A DNA stretch of 30,661 bases from Chara braunii (taxonomy: Eukaryota > Streptophyta > Charophyceae > Charales > Characeae): NCBI GenBank assembly GCA_003427395.1, contig BFEA01000161.1:1937859-1968519 (forward strand), given 5' to 3'. The notes under the pieces are model-generated. The model saw only the letters and a list, made by a program, of their open reading frames with translations, ran no database searches and had not been told where the DNA came from. This document shows positions 1 through 10,790 of this stretch, piece by piece. The position numbers and the translations under genes were made by a program. Each line of letters opens with the position of its first letter. The stretch's first letter is position 1.

Positions 1-351
1 AAAAAAAACTATGTTATGAAGAAAAATAAACTGAACAACTTTTGCCTCAGGGTCACATCGAACTTCTTTACCAATTTTAAAATAAAAATAAAAGTTTAAA
101 AATATTGTTTTTATTTTTAAAATTTTAATTTTTTTTGGCCCGGCCGGGCAAGTGACCCCGGGCCACTCTGGTAGCCTAGACTTCTGCCGTAATTAAATTT
201 GAGCCTGCGTTGAATTTTGGTGCCTTGATAAAATTTTGGTGCCATGATCATAAGTTGGTGCCTTGATTATATTTCGGTGGATCGATTAAATTATGATTTA
301 GTATTTACTTATTTATTTATTTATTTATTTATTTATATTTACGATAGATTT
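1..351. other. AT-rich non-coding sequence with (TTTA)n tract
   Basis: No coding potential is visible. The stretch is AT-rich, with a short GC patch near 137-165, and ends in a TTTA/ATTT microsatellite at about 306-337. That tract directly precedes a LINE-tail hairpin at 352, so it may be a degenerated A-tail of a minus-strand retroposon. Confidence 0.6.
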
Positions 352-374
352 GCTCCTTTCTATTTGTGGGGAGC
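352..374 (-). other. LINE-like 3' terminal hairpin, short copy
   Basis: GCTCC and GGAGC arms enclose a loop, as in the two long LINE copies of this window. On the minus strand the hairpin is followed by an A/T-rich (TAAA)n tract. I read it as the extreme 3' end of a 5'-truncated retroposon copy; its other end cannot be placed. Confidence 0.45.
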
Positions 375-394
375 TGCACATGCTGGGAACCGGT

Positions 395-640
395 CAGAAA
401 CAGTGCTCCCTCGTCGCGCAAGGACACGTGGCAACAATGGTTGCGCTTGAAGCAAGCACGCGCCATGACCCCAAACGTTTCCACAATCCTCCTTCAGAAA
501 CAGCGCGCCCTCATCGCGCGAGGTCACGTGGCGACTACGTTCCCGCTTGAAGCAAGCAAGCGCCATGGCCACAAACGTTTCCGTAATCCTCCTTCAGAAA
601 CAGCGCTCCTCGTCGTGCGAAGCACAGCGGCATCCTTGAG
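395..640. repeat. 100-bp tandem repeat, about 2.4 copies
   Basis: The block that starts CAGAAACAG recurs at 395, 495 and 595, exactly 100 bp apart. Each unit carries a CCTCGTCGCGC-like segment, a CACGTGGC box (first two units), a TTGAAGCAAGCA segment and CAAACGTTTCC. The third copy is partial. Short open frames across it change between units and look incidental. Confidence 0.85.
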
Positions 641-1206
641 GAAGTTGTGGAAGGGCCTTTGCTAAATGTGGTCAGTGAAGTCTAGGAGCTTGGCTTGGTT
701 ACAGTCACATAGAGCTGTACCCACGGCCAAATGCCAAGAACAGGATGGAGGTAGAATTGTCGTGTTCCGACTGTTGTAGGTACAAGAAAAAAGAAGAAAC
801 TGGGACTCATTTGTGGTCACGGATGTGCCCCGGCCAGGTAAGCATTGGGGCTCCTTTGTGGTGGAAGTGTGTGGAATCCAAAAGAATTTGGGCTTGGTGG
901 GAGAATAAGCATGTGGAGGTCAAGATAAGATGGGACGAATGTTTTGTTGTGGAAGGAGTAGGGGCAGGCCCAGGCAGCTAACGCTGAAGAAGTGGGGCAA
1001 GTCTGGTGTTATGTTGCTACTTCTTGCAGGGCGGCAATCATGTACATTGTACTCCATCTGAACCTTGAGAAACAACAGACAAATGATCAGGAAGAAATTT
1101 CACTCAGATTTGGCCGTTATGAACCTAGTCCTGGCAAATGTTAGATCGTTTAATATGTGGTCGGATTGGAGGAGAGCCAATCGGGTGAAACATAGAATAA
1201 AGGCTA
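641..1206. other. Unassigned sequence, no gene seen
   Basis: Only short unconvincing open frames occur here, the longest about 78-97 codons and without recognisable motifs. I see no repeat shared with the rest of the window. Confidence 0.5.
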
Positions 1207-1311
1207 CCATCTTCACCCAAATAGAACGCCCGGTCATTATCGCTGCATCTGGACCGAAAGTTGTGCCAAATACAGCTATGACGACTGGGCGTTCTATTCA
1301 GGTGAAGACGG
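1207..1311. repeat. Imperfect inverted repeat with 25-bp arms
   Basis: Left arm 1207-1231 and right arm 1287-1311 are reverse complements at 22 of 25 positions and flank a 55-bp spacer. The arms contain TAGAACGCCC and its complement. It could fold as a long hairpin in RNA or be the remnant of a small TIR element; nothing distinguishes these. Confidence 0.65.
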
Positions 1312-1543
1312 TAGGAGTTGGTTTTTCAGAATGTGGGGAGCAAAGGTTACAGCGGTAAAGTCTACTCCCCACTGGATCCTCATTGAGCCCTGGTTCATTG
1401 GAATTTTTTTGACCCATCTTGGGTCACGTTCGGGAGAGTCGTCATCACCTCTTCTCTCTTTCCTCTCACCTATGGTCAACTAATGATTGCTGTCTGAATG
1501 ATTGTTGTCTTGTCTTCTTCCTTCAGTAAATGCGCTGCCCATC

Positions 1544-3445
1544 TTTTTTTTTTTTTTTTTTTTTTTTTTGAAGGAATTTTGCTCCGATCTATTCGTGGGG
1601 AGCACCTGGAGCAGCACGTGCTGGGAACCGGGCCCAGCGTCCTTGATGAAATGAACATCCGTTTTTCCAAAAATCCCTCAGAAGAATTGAGATTCTCGAG
1701 ATCCTGCCAGCATTGATTGCCCTCGATATCAGGGGATTGACTGTGCAGGGTCAGTCGTTTAGGTGGAAATATACAGCCGGTTGCCCGGGCCATCAGGGCC
1801 GGTTGGTCCCTGCCTGGAGGAAAAGGAGCCGCCTTGGACCCGGAGGCACCGCGACTCGCAGCGCTGTTTTAATCTCCCCGCTTTCCCGTTAACAGGTCGG
1901 CTGTGGTTGCGAGAACAGTCCGAGGAAGATGCTCAGCTTCCTTGCAGATGAAGCAGATAAAACAGATGAAACAGATGAAGCCGATGGTACTTAGATGCTC
2001 AGATATCGTCTCGCAGGCTTTCCACCAGGGACAACGGATGGGGGGGGGGGTGGATCAGCAAAATCCTGAGCTGGTCGTAGCGAATCCCTAAAATCCACCC
2101 TTGTCCACTCATCAAATTGCAGCCGGTAGTCCCTTTCTATCTCTGCCCGTTGGCCCCCCTTGCAGCCCCATGTCCTCTTCCTGTTGGTGCTCCTGTTGAT
2201 ATAATTCCTGTCATTGGTCCCGTCGCTGTTCATGCCCGTCCCCTTCCCACCACCCAACCCTACCTCTTCCCTCCCAGCCAGTCTTTGCAGAACCGGGAGA
2301 TGATTCTATCCATATCGGCCCTGGTGTGTGCTTGGTTCAATTTCTCCTTGGCAGCCCGCCACTAGCCCGTAATCTCACACTGTACTAGTAGCCGTAGTTG
2401 CTCCGGGACTTCCCATCCTCCACCCTGGCTCCCGCCATCAGATTCTCCGGAATGCATCTTCTCCACCATATTACCCACAAGATGGAGCGCCTACCCAGAC
2501 ATAACATGTACTCCTCGAAGGTATTTCCTGGAATCTGGGGGCAGTAGAATGGCCCTCCAGTCCCATGGCCATAATGAGCCCGGCACTATGTGCTGCCAAA
2601 TCCTATCCCGCAACCTGCTTTAACAATACTGCCGAGGGGCACTGTAGGAAGATGTGCTCCACAGTCTCAGGGCGCCTTCTGCCGGGGTAACTCTAGAGGC
2701 ATCTCCGGCACCATGGCAGCGCGCATCCCTGGTGCTCCAACTGCATGTGCTCAATCAGCCAGTCGTTGGTTGGCAGGCACCGGTGGGCAATCTGCCACTG
2801 TAGGGCAGAAATTTTGGCCGGCCTCTTTCTATATTCTCCGAACCACTTGATGGGTTTGAGCAGGCCAATATCTACGTTGAGATGCCAGCGCCATCTGTCC
2901 TCTACCACACCACGCAGCGCGCAGCCTGCGCCTAGGTCTGAGCATTCGGTGTACAGACTTGGTCCTTAGTGTAGCTAGCGCGATCGTCCTCTCCTNCCCC
3001 CCNCCCCCCCCCTCTCGAATTTGTCGGGCCTTTCGGAGACCACCGCCACTCATCATGATCAAAGGGAAGGTCTTCAATTGGGGTCATTGGCCAAAAAGCC
3101 CTCCACCCCTCTCCTCGTCAATCACTCTAATGCGATAGACCTTCCCTTTCTCCTTCCAAACGAAAGGCTGCCAGCTCCCTAGTAGCCAACCGTTTCTCTC
3201 CGTCTCGATCAGCACTTGCACTCGGTCTACCAGGTGCACACGCCCTACCTCATCTCCATGGCCGGGTAGTCCTACCCAGTTCCCTTCTTGTAATTGAAGG
3301 CCCTTTTGAAGAATAGAATACCATTGGAGGGAGAAACTGTCAATGAGCTCATCCAGTGCTGACTCCGTCCCTCGCATTCTTTCTGCACTCTTCCATTCCC
3401 CAGCTGCCGCGGCCCAGAGGTTCCCCACCCTCCGGGCCTTGTCCT
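1544..3445 (-). pseudogene. 5'-truncated LINE, copy 1 (zf-RVT C-terminal part)
   Basis: Minus-strand remnant of a non-LTR retrotransposon. The best protein evidence is at about 2640-2800. A segment reading LQWQIAHRCLPTNDWL is followed by closely spaced cysteines (CALPWC), and in another frame by ETVEHIFLQC. This is the pattern of the zinc-binding domain that follows the reverse transcriptase of plant L1-type LINEs (zf-RVT: LPT.dWL, C..C, EH.f..C). The reading frame is broken between the cysteine pair and ETVEH. A segment near 3090-3150 (VYRIRVIDEER) has a counterpart in copy 2. The 3' end is marked by the hairpin at 1581-1603 followed, on the minus strand, by an A run (plus-strand T run 1544-1569). 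The RT domain itself is absent, so this is a dead 5'-truncated insertion. The right-hand limit is uncertain. N bases at 2996 and 3003 fall inside it. Confidence 0.7.
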
Positions 3446-3448
3446 TTT

Positions 3449-3468
3449 TTTTTTTTTTTTTTTTTTTT
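3449..3468. repeat. Poly(T) tract
   Basis: Long T run just beyond the 5' limit of LINE copy 1. It may be the A-tail of another minus-strand retroposon into which the LINE inserted, or of which it is a part. Confidence 0.6.
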
Positions 3469-3860
3469 CGGTTCAACTCCTGCTAGAGGGTGAGGGGGCT
3501 CTTATCACCTCATCTCTTGTGGGACTAGACTCTGTTTGAGTTCATTCTTCTAGAAACCTTTCGAGAATCACGGCTGGATCAGTTGTCACATCAGGCCACA
3601 GCAGGCCCAAGAGGCTAAGGTCTTCTCCGGAACCGAACGCACCATGATAATGAATGGATACAAGCTCTATTTCCGGTCAGGTACAGCCGGAATGAGGGTG
3701 CGTTATGTTTGGAGAAAGACAGTAAGTTTATCACTCCGAATTGGCGGCCTCGGGTGAAGCGGCCCAGCAGCCTGCTGTTCCCCATAGGCGTAGATAATGT
3801 GGTTGTATTTCTGAACATTGATGATGTGTGGGAGGCTGAACCCGTTTTCCAGCAGGCGCG

Positions 3861-3883
3861 GCTCCCGGCGAATAGAATGGAGC
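3861..3883 (-). other. LINE-like terminal hairpin, opposite orientation
   Basis: Same GCTCC/GGAGC hairpin family as at 17545, here inverted. The neighbouring plus-strand segment (GGCTGAACCCGTTTTCCAGC, 3834-3853) is the reverse complement of the sequence that flanks the hairpin in copy 2. This copy therefore faces the one at 4038. Confidence 0.5.
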
Positions 3884-4037
3884 CATCAGACCTAAGCTGC
3901 CTTCTACCTCCACAGGGTCTTACCGACCTCAGGCTGGAGGTAGCCCTCAAATCTTTTTTTCTTGTTTTTTTTTTTAACATGCCCCCGCCAGTTTTAGTGG
4001 TTTGATAAGAGCAGACACCACTAGCACCTGGGGAGAG

Positions 4038-4059
4038 GCTCCATCTATTGGTGGGGAGC
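4038..4059 (-). other. LINE-like 3' terminal hairpin, short copy
   Basis: The sequence is identical to the hairpin of LINE copy 2 and is preceded on the plus strand by a T-rich tract (about 3953-3976), as expected for a minus-strand A-tail. Only the first tens of bases beyond the hairpin are recognisable. Confidence 0.5.
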
Positions 4060-4902
4060 ATCACCTGCTGGAAGAGGTAGCCCTCAATCGATGATTACAA
4101 ATCGGAAAAAAAAGGCTGTGTGCCCTGCTCGACTGGAAAGAGGTGGGATCCCAAAAAATCCCTGAAAGTACTGTCAGATCATCCGCTAAACCCCGTTCTT
4201 TTCAAAAGAAAAGAAAAAAGGAAGTGTGAAATGGTAAAACGATGACTTTATCATAGCGTTGACCTCAGGTAGCTTCCTACTTTGGGCACTTGGTAATCTT
4301 TTTTCCCTCTGTTCTTCTTTCTTTTCACTTGGTAATAGTTGGTATCTTTTTTTCCTCTCTTCTCCTTGCCTTTCTTTTCCCTCCTCTTTTGTGGGCGGGG
4401 TAAAGTAGTGTCTGTAGTATCTCTACCCTGTTCCCCTTTCGTGTACACCAGCTTCACCAGGGAAATGGCCTGTGGAAATTATGTCCATGCCCGGGGGACT
4501 TGTCCCGCCAGTATCGTTGAGCTAATTTTCGAGCATGCGGGACACAGCGAGATAGCCGCGAATTCCAGAGGCTGTGCTCATAGGACGGTGTGCATCTTTT
4601 TTTCTTTTTTTCTTTTTTCAAGAACTTGGAACATCACCCAACTTAGCTCTGTATATTGCAAAAAGCCAGGAATAGAGCCTCAGGCCGGCGTCCCTCTCAA
4701 AAAGTAGGTGGTCTCGTCATGGGCAAGACATCACCGGTCAAGCCCAAGACCAGACCACTGCTCACCCACCACCTCCATCATGAAGAACAGATACAAAAAA
4801 AGAGAAAACAAAACTTAGCGACCACCAACACTCTGTCCATCACCATATTTCCCATTCATCCTTCAAAAAAAAAAAAAGCTCTGTATGTGGGAAGACCCAC
4901 TT
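4060..4902. other. Unassigned sequence, pyrimidine-rich, no gene seen
   Basis: Several T/C-rich stretches and a 13-bp A run (4866-4878) are present. The segment CTGTCCATCACCATATT at about 4838 recurs near 6033 in the 102-bp repeat region, so some of this is shared repeat sequence. Open frames are short and lack motifs. Confidence 0.45.
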
Positions 4903-4905
4903 TAA

Positions 4906-5461
4906 GGGCGTCGTTGGACACTCCTCCGGGATGTGATTCCAAGGATTTCGTCTTCGTTCCACCTGTCCTCGGAGATGAAATCGGAAATGAAAATGTGAAA
5001 ACACTCCGAGGACAAATCCTTGGGCTCCGAGGATTTCCCAAGGATTTTGTCTTCGTTCCACCTGTCCTCGGAGATGAAATCGGAAATGAAAATGTGAAAA
5101 CACTCCGAGGACAAATCCTTGGGCTCCGAGGATTTCCCAGCCAAATCGTCCTCGGCTCCAAAGGACCTCGCGAGGTCCTTTGGGGCCCGAGGATCCATGT
5201 TTCATGGACAGGAGAGGGCATGCACGTGGAGAGACGTTACAACCGAGAATTTGGATCGTGGCGGCATGCTATTTGCTGAAAGCCTGAAGCACAACTTCGT
5301 TTCTTTTTTGTTTCCTTGTTTTTTTCTGACATTGCTCCGAGGATGAATCCTAAAACACATGCTCCGAGGATGAGTGGAACGAAGACGACAAAAACCCTAA
5401 ACTTTTCCGAGGATTCATCCTCGGAGCCCGAGGATGCCCCGAGGAGTGTCTAACGACGCCC
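4906..5461. mobile_element. TIR element A (MITE-like) with TAA target duplication
   Basis: Non-autonomous DNA transposon of 556 bp. The ends are inverted repeats beginning GGGCGTCGTTRGACACTC, with one mismatch over about 21 bp. The element is flanked by TAA at 4903-4905 and 5462-5464. TIRs starting GGG with a 3-bp TWA target duplication fit PIF/Harbinger (Tourist-like) elements. Inside is a 99-bp tandem duplication (about 4939-5037 and 5038-5136) rich in CCTCGGAG/CTCCGAGG. A perfect 26-bp palindrome (half-site CCAAAGGACCTCG, 5158-5183) extends outward into CCTCGG/CCGAGG arms. A core around 5228-5262 (GAGACGTTACAACCGAGAAT) is shared with elements B and C. No transposase is encoded. Long open frames across it, in all directions, result from the 99-bp duplication being a multiple of three. 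Confidence 0.85.
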
Positions 5462-5514
5462 TAAGTTTACGAGGTGATAAGAGCAGCCTCGTTAAGTGGG
5501 CCCCAGTGTTGAAG

Positions 5515-5536
5515 GCTCCATCTATTGGTGGGGAGC
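5515..5536 (-). other. LINE-like 3' terminal hairpin, short copy
   Basis: GCTCC/GGAGC hairpin followed by CACCTGCTGGAAAT and TCTGGCGTCC, as in the copies at 4038 and 17545. The preceding GATAAGAGCAG also occurs just before the copy at 4038, so the two share more than the hairpin. Confidence 0.5.
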
Positions 5537-5939
5537 TACACCTGCTGGAAATAAAGTCTGGCGTCCCTATACAATGATGTGATGTGTGTCAGCTGGAAAT
5601 CGGGTCATGTCACACGGAGCATCCAATACCGTGTGCATGTGTTCGTAATGTCACATGGAGCCAAAGTCCCTTTTCACTGTGTCTGCCCTATCTCCCTAAT
5701 GAGCAGAGGCAATGATTACTTCCCAGCGCTAGGGAAGGATTGGCCTCCTGCCCTTGTAGGCTTGTAGCCTAAACCTATCAAAAAGCGAACCAACACACGA
5801 AACCCTAAACAACCTACCTTCCACCTGGGGGGCAATCAACACCCCATCATGATTAGGAATTGAGCGCCGGACAACTCCAATCGACGAGGGGGAACTAGTC
5901 TGTCCTACTCCCACCCGGTGCAAACGAAGAGGAGCGGAT

Positions 5940-6150
5940 CAAGTTTCGCATTCATCCTAAGGTGTCGCCAAACCCTGCAAGACCACCCTGCTACCCGCAC
6001 AGCGGCGGTCGGTATCCACAGACCCCCAACCTGTCCATCACCATATTCCGCCTTCATCTGAAGGTGTTGCCAAAGCCTGCATGACCACCCTGCTACCCGT
6101 GCGGCAGGGGTCTGTATCCACAGAGTCTGACCCCCAACTGCAGACACGGA
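5940..6150. repeat. About 102-bp tandem repeat, two diverged copies
   Basis: Two units share ATTCATCCTAAGGTGTCGCC (near 5950) and the related CTTCATCTGAAGGTGTTGCC (near 6052), each followed by CAAARCCTGC, ACCACCCTGCTACCCG and GTATCCACAGA. The copies differ at many sites, so the duplication is old. A similar CTGTCCATCACCATATT segment lies at 4838. Confidence 0.7.
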
Positions 6151-6159
6151 CCCTGCAAA

Positions 6160-7100
6160 ACCCAGGCACCTCCTGGCGATTCAGAGTGGATTGCACCTCT
6201 GCCCACACTCACCATCACCATAAACAGCAACTCCCACCACGATGCTGTCACTTCAAACTTAGTCTAGTAGGAATACCCTACCACCGGCACCGCAGGGGCC
6301 AAAGGCCCCGCAAAACCCACCCGCCTGCTGGCGATTTAGGGCATGCTACTCCCTCAATCCACATCCGCTCGCCTCTTTTTGTGAGCATATGGAGAAAAAT
6401 TAGTATGGAGAAAAAATAGTGCCGCCCAGTGGCCACTATTTTTTTACTGTTTTGAAAATGATTTTTTAATAAAGAATTCATTTTTAAAGATCTCTCGACA
6501 ATATTAGTCGACGTTTTTACCCACTTTCTCGTTGATGTTTTTGGCTCTTTCTTCGTTGACCTAGCTGGCAGCTACCGAAGCCTACTGTCTTCCCACGAAC
6601 ACAGCACACCCCCATTATGGCTGTACCAGACCAGGAACATGGCTTGCATACATTCATCATCAGGGTGCGTTGTGTTCTGGGGGTTCGTGCCAAGGGCATA
6701 TGCACCGAAAGACGAAAGACCAGTTTCAATGATCAGAAGTCTCTTTTTCGGTTGCTGTCATTATTGTCTGATAGCTTGTGTATCCCACTATTCCTGTTAC
6801 GGGCTTGGCTCCGCCACACAACACTCCAGTACATGCCTTTGGACGCTTTATGAACCAGGTGCATTCGGACGCACTCGACATTTCTAGTGTATCCAGTCCA
6901 GAAAACGTCCAAATGCCTAGTGGAATGGTTATTCCTCATGCGTCCTCTCACGTTCCCCCCCACCAGCAAAATATGGCACAGGTGCAGCTGATGTATGTTG
7001 CGTGTTACTGCATCTTGCAACGGTGTTGGTTACCGAATCGTGAGCTAATGGAGACAAAAAAAAGGCGCCCACTGTTTTTCATTCACAAAGCCTTGAAAAT
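6160..7100. other. Unassigned sequence, no gene seen
   Basis: I recognise no motif-bearing open frame. The sequence is unremarkable apart from an A/T-rich stretch at about 6390-6490. Confidence 0.45.
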
Positions 7101-7111
7101 AACACCAATTT

Positions 7112-7215
7112 GTCCAGTTGATGTAGCTCAGTGGTTAGAGCACCCGTTGGAAATGCGCATTGTGGTACGAGGTTGCGGGTTCAAAACTCAATTGCAGCCT
7201 TGCGCATGGACATCG
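7112..7215 (+). repeat. tRNA-like (SINE head) sequence
   Basis: GATGTAGCTCAGTGGTTAGAGC matches a tRNA D-arm/A box, and GCGGGTTCAAAACTC about 50 bp later matches a B box. The T-arm and acceptor stems do not pair properly, so this is not a functional tRNA. It is most likely the Pol III promoter head of a tRNA-derived SINE or a decayed tRNA pseudogene. Confidence 0.55.
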
Positions 7216-7363
7216 GCAGGGCGTTAGAATGACGCATGGCTGGGCTGACGCACGGTAAGCTTATACAGACACTGACTGCGCACCACCCAAGGGTTGTCCA
7301 TGGTGTTGTATGTGGGGTCTTGATACTGCGTTGGTTGTTTGTGGCTGTTGCTCGTGGTTGTTC

Positions 7364-7723
7364 TGTTGATCTCCCCAGTCTGGCATATCACACACAGGGG
7401 CCGTTTGCGATTGTTGCGCAAATGGTAGAGTCTTCAGGTCGCATGTCATAGATCACAGGTTTGAGTCTGGCTTGGGACTTTGGGGGGGGTTCTTGTCCAG
7501 CTTGGCCTGTCATCTCTTCAAAATGAACACATAGTGCCCTCTATGTTGATCTCCCCAGTCTGGCATATCACACACAGGGGCTGTTTGCGATTGTTGCTCA
7601 AATGGTAGAGTCTTCAGGTCACATGTCATAGATCACGGGTTTGAGTCTGGCTTGGGACTTTTGGGGGGGTTCTTGTCCAGCTTGGCCTGTCATCTCTTCA
7701 AAATGAACACATAGTGCCCTCTA
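7364..7723 (+). repeat. 180-bp direct tandem duplication with tRNA-like boxes
   Basis: Two near-identical units, 7364-7543 and 7544-7723, both start TGTTGATCTCCCCAGTC and end GTGCCCTCTA. They differ by a few substitutions. Each contains TTGCTCAAATGGTAGAG (A-box-like; GCG in unit 1) and GGTTTGAGTCTGG (B-box-like), so the duplicated unit may be a tRNA-derived SINE or tRNA pseudogene. The high identity suggests a recent duplication. Confidence 0.85.
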
Positions 7724-7737
7724 CATAGTACTGCACA

Positions 7738-7880
7738 TATCCGGCCTTCGGGCACATACATCTCGCTATACAGTTACACAGAGCACACATAGCTAGCCTT
7801 CGGGCAGATACAAAACACATGGCCCTATGGGTTCGTACAAACATACGTAGCCTCTGGGCACATACACATACACACAACTA
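7738..7880. repeat. Short tandem repeat with GCCTTCGGGCACATACA core
   Basis: Three imperfect copies at about 7743, 7793 and 7847, spaced roughly 50 bp, share GCCT(T/C)(C/T)GGGCA.ATACA. They are followed by CACATACACAT-rich sequence. Confidence 0.6.
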
Positions 7881-7899
7881 CGATACTGGGCTGGAGGGG

Positions 7900-9130
7900 T
7901 CTATCAGGTATATGACGGGGTCTACTCATGCATGGCTTAGCTCTAGCGTAGGGTAGGGATATAAGTCGCTCCGGCTAGTCTTGAGTTCCGCCTAGCCTTG
8001 GGTAAGCTAGGGGAAGGACGGTGTGTCCGCGGGCGCTGGCCTGCCTTGCTTAGGATCCTGCTGCGTAGACTCTGTGAATTGGGCCTGTAGAAGATTGCAT
8101 GAGCCTGGCGTCCGAAGTTCCCGTATGGCAAGCTTCGTCCACTTCCGCTTCCGTCAGGGCTGGGAGGTTGGCCCAGCGTTCGTGCTTGTCACTGCTGTCT
8201 GGTCCAAGTTGCCCTCGATACCGGTAGGGTGATGGTCTTGAGTGCTGGTCACACTTAGGTAGGATAGTATGGACAGGGGGTGCGCGAGGAGTATTACCTG
8301 GGGATGGGTAGGGTAGGTGGCCTATCCTGTCAGGACAGCCATTGGCTGCTGCTACCAGCAATCACCGCGGGTCTGGTTCTTGGCCTCTACAACACCCTGG
8401 GCTTTAAATAATAATAATAATAATAATAACAGCAATTTTGTCAAAATGGACATTTTTTATTTTTTGAATGAAATAGAAACCTCATAAATTGGCCCGATTT
8501 AGGTCGATATTTTAAACAACCAGTACTTGGCCCAGCTATCAAGTCCTGGGGCCCGGACCCATTAGCGAAGTATTCTACCACTTCGTTCAGGATTTCGATC
8601 ATGTGTGGCCTCAAGTGACAAAGTACGGCCGTCGAATAGATCGCATCTCGACGGCCTGGCAGTTTCCAAGCAGGGACTGTAAAGATGCCCACCTCCCGTC
8701 CAATGAGATGTGTCGAAAAAAAAAACGCAACAAAGTTGGACTAAGTTGGACATGATAGCTCGTGGCTTTGCGTGGGCGGGAAGTCTGGATGTTATGGGCT
8801 CTAAAGGCGGGGGGTTGATTTCCAGACTTCCTTTTTCATGTTTTGGGCTCTGAGAAATAGAACTTGAAAATGTGAAATTCAGATATTGTGGTGGATCTGA
8901 CAGGAACTCTTCCGCGTCTGTCGGATGGCCTGTTAGAGGCATCATGAGATACATGGGGATGAATGTATCCCTATAGCCATTACTTGTTCATCCTCTTGGC
9001 TGTGTTCGTGGACACATTTTATTGCCACGGTACATCGCTATGAAGACTTACGTGAAGGAGATCCTACCAACCCATGAATTCGGGTGCACAGCTGTTCTTC
9101 ATACTTTTATGTGCTATTTCAATTCATTTT
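7900..9130. other. Unassigned sequence with a (TAA)n microsatellite
   Basis: A (TAA/ATA)n tract lies at about 8405-8429. Open frames up to 130 codons exist on the minus strand (8562-8954) but contain no recognisable domain and overlap other frames; I do not call a gene. Confidence 0.45.
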
Positions 9131-9404
9131 AAATCAGAAAAGGATCCATTCATGCAAATAAAAAATCACTTTGCATAACAAACAGAAGTTGAGAGAAGAA
9201 TATAGACAGTTGTGATCACCCCAAAAGAAAAAAAAAGAAAAAATCCATAAAATTGCGTCACACATCGTAGAATACTTCGCTAGTGGGTCCAGGCCCCTGG
9301 CCTGACAAGCCTGGCAGTACCAGTAGCTGGACGTTCCGAGGCTGGGGGGACCAGTTGGAAAACAAAAATAGCCAAAAAAAAAAAAACAAAAAACCGCTGG
9401 GGAT

Positions 9405-9900
9405 GTGAATGCAGTTGGATGCATTCGCCTGAGTGCTAGTGTGAGCATGTCGCAGTTTGGGTGTATCAGCCCCATGGCGTTTTTGTCAGAATCCAAAAGT
9501 GAAAAAGGCCAAAAAAAAACACAAAGAAACAAATCTCAGGGCATATTCACACTAGCACGTACTTCCGCAAATTTTATGTATGTGAATTTGCGTTTATATG
9601 GCACCTGCGGGTCGCACTGGTCATCCGTTTGTTGCCCAAAGCAGAAAGGACAGGGTCGCGACCTGGCCTTGAGATGCGAAAATACCTTGTCTGCAGTCAG
9701 ACAGCACAATGCACTTTTTTTTTTTTTTTTTTTTTTTTTTTGCTTCCAGAAAGCAGTAGAGGAAAAAGAAATACGATTTTGCGGGGACTCCAGAGGTCCC
9801 CGCAAAATATGTAAGCCCGCGGCTGTCCAGGCCACTGACATTTACGTGCCCTTTTGTGTGAACACGCAAAATACGTGCCTCTTGTGACCCGAAAAAACTA
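9405..9900. repeat. Decayed inverted-repeat element region
   Basis: GTGCTAGTGTGAGCATG at about 9433 and CATATTCACACTAGCAC at about 9541 are near inverted copies about 100 bp apart. A related GTGCAAGTGTGAG lies at about 12692, and GTGTGAACACGCAAAATACG at 9857. A T run (9715-9741) interrupts the block. I infer remnants of one or two MITE-like elements; ends and target duplications cannot be fixed. Confidence 0.4.
9776..9808. other. Perfect 13-bp-arm hairpin
   Basis: ATTTTGCGGGGAC (9776-9788) and its exact reverse complement (9796-9808) flank a 7-base loop. No T tract follows, so a terminator role is not supported. It sits within the decayed inverted-repeat region and may be an internal palindrome of that element. 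Confidence 0.7.
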
Positions 9901-10084
9901 CATTTTTTTTTTTTTTTTTTTTTTTACCTAAGAACTCTTACCGTCGGTCAAGAAGAATGAGAACAGGCCACAGAGGTCCTACGATTGTTCCAAAAACTCG
10001 AAATCCCACACAAACCCTTCCAACGTTCTCCAAAACTGTCCTACTCCCTGCTGATCTCTTCTAGGTCTCACATCCCCACTTTCT

Positions 10085-10790
10085 GCTGGGTTACAGGGCA
10101 ACGCAACTCACCCCAGCTCCGACCAGCATCGTCCCGGCAGCAACCCTTGGTTGTCCCGTGGAAAGCCCACCCCAAAACCTCCCTAGATCTCTCTACCAGA
10201 CCTCACGCTCCTGCATCGCATGTTACAGGGCAACACCCCAGCACCGGTCAGCGTCGTTCTGGCATCGAACAACCGCAGGTCACTGAGTATAACAGCATTG
10301 AAGCCACCTAAGACGAGTTAGTAGGGATCCCAGAGTCCTAGAAAACATTCCTAGGACCACTAAGCACCCAACTCTTTTTGGAACATTCGAAAAGTTTTAG
10401 AAAAATATAAGCGCGGGGGGGGCGAGACCAAAACTGCCTACTATCCTAGATTCCCCCTTCCAACAGATGGGGCGTCGGTCCAAGCTTTCAGTCCTCGTAC
10501 CAGAACTCACTTGATCTCATACCCCTTTCTGCTAGCGTAACAGGGCACCACAACCCTCCCCAGTACCGATCAACCTAGCTCTGACGGACAGGAAGTGCCT
10601 TCCTCCCTCGACAATTCCCTTAGCAACAAGCCCCTAAGCAGGTTACAGGGTCAATACCCCGGTGCCTACTATGTCAGACGATCTGGTTATGCCATCCACC
10701 CTCGGCATAACTTCACAGGCCTCAAGCTCCCCCTGGGTTACAGAGCAAAGGCTCCAGCACCGGCCTATGCCGTCCCAGCATCATCCTTCT
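10085..10790. repeat. Decayed repeat array with GTTACAGGGCAA core
   Basis: The motif GTTACAGGGCAA followed within about 30 bp by CAGCACCGRTCAGC-like sequence appears in five diverged copies near 10091, 10222, 10538, 10643 and 10737. Spacing is irregular (about 95-315 bp). The C-rich, CCC-laden context runs on to about 11100. No gene is evident. Confidence 0.55.

Noticed and set aside
4656-5279. 207-codon plus-strand open frame and long minus-strand frames over the same bases
   Set aside because: They run through the 99-bp tandem duplication of TIR element A and are open in several frames at once; no domain is visible.
7364-7880. CRISPR array
   Set aside because: The repeats are two long tandem units and three diverged short ones without regular unique spacers; the sequence is eukaryotic.
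8562-8954. 130-codon minus-strand open frame
   Set aside because: No recognisable motif, low-complexity context and competing frames; not enough to call a gene.
9776-9808. Rho-independent terminator
   Set aside because: The hairpin has no following T tract and the context is eukaryotic repeat sequence.
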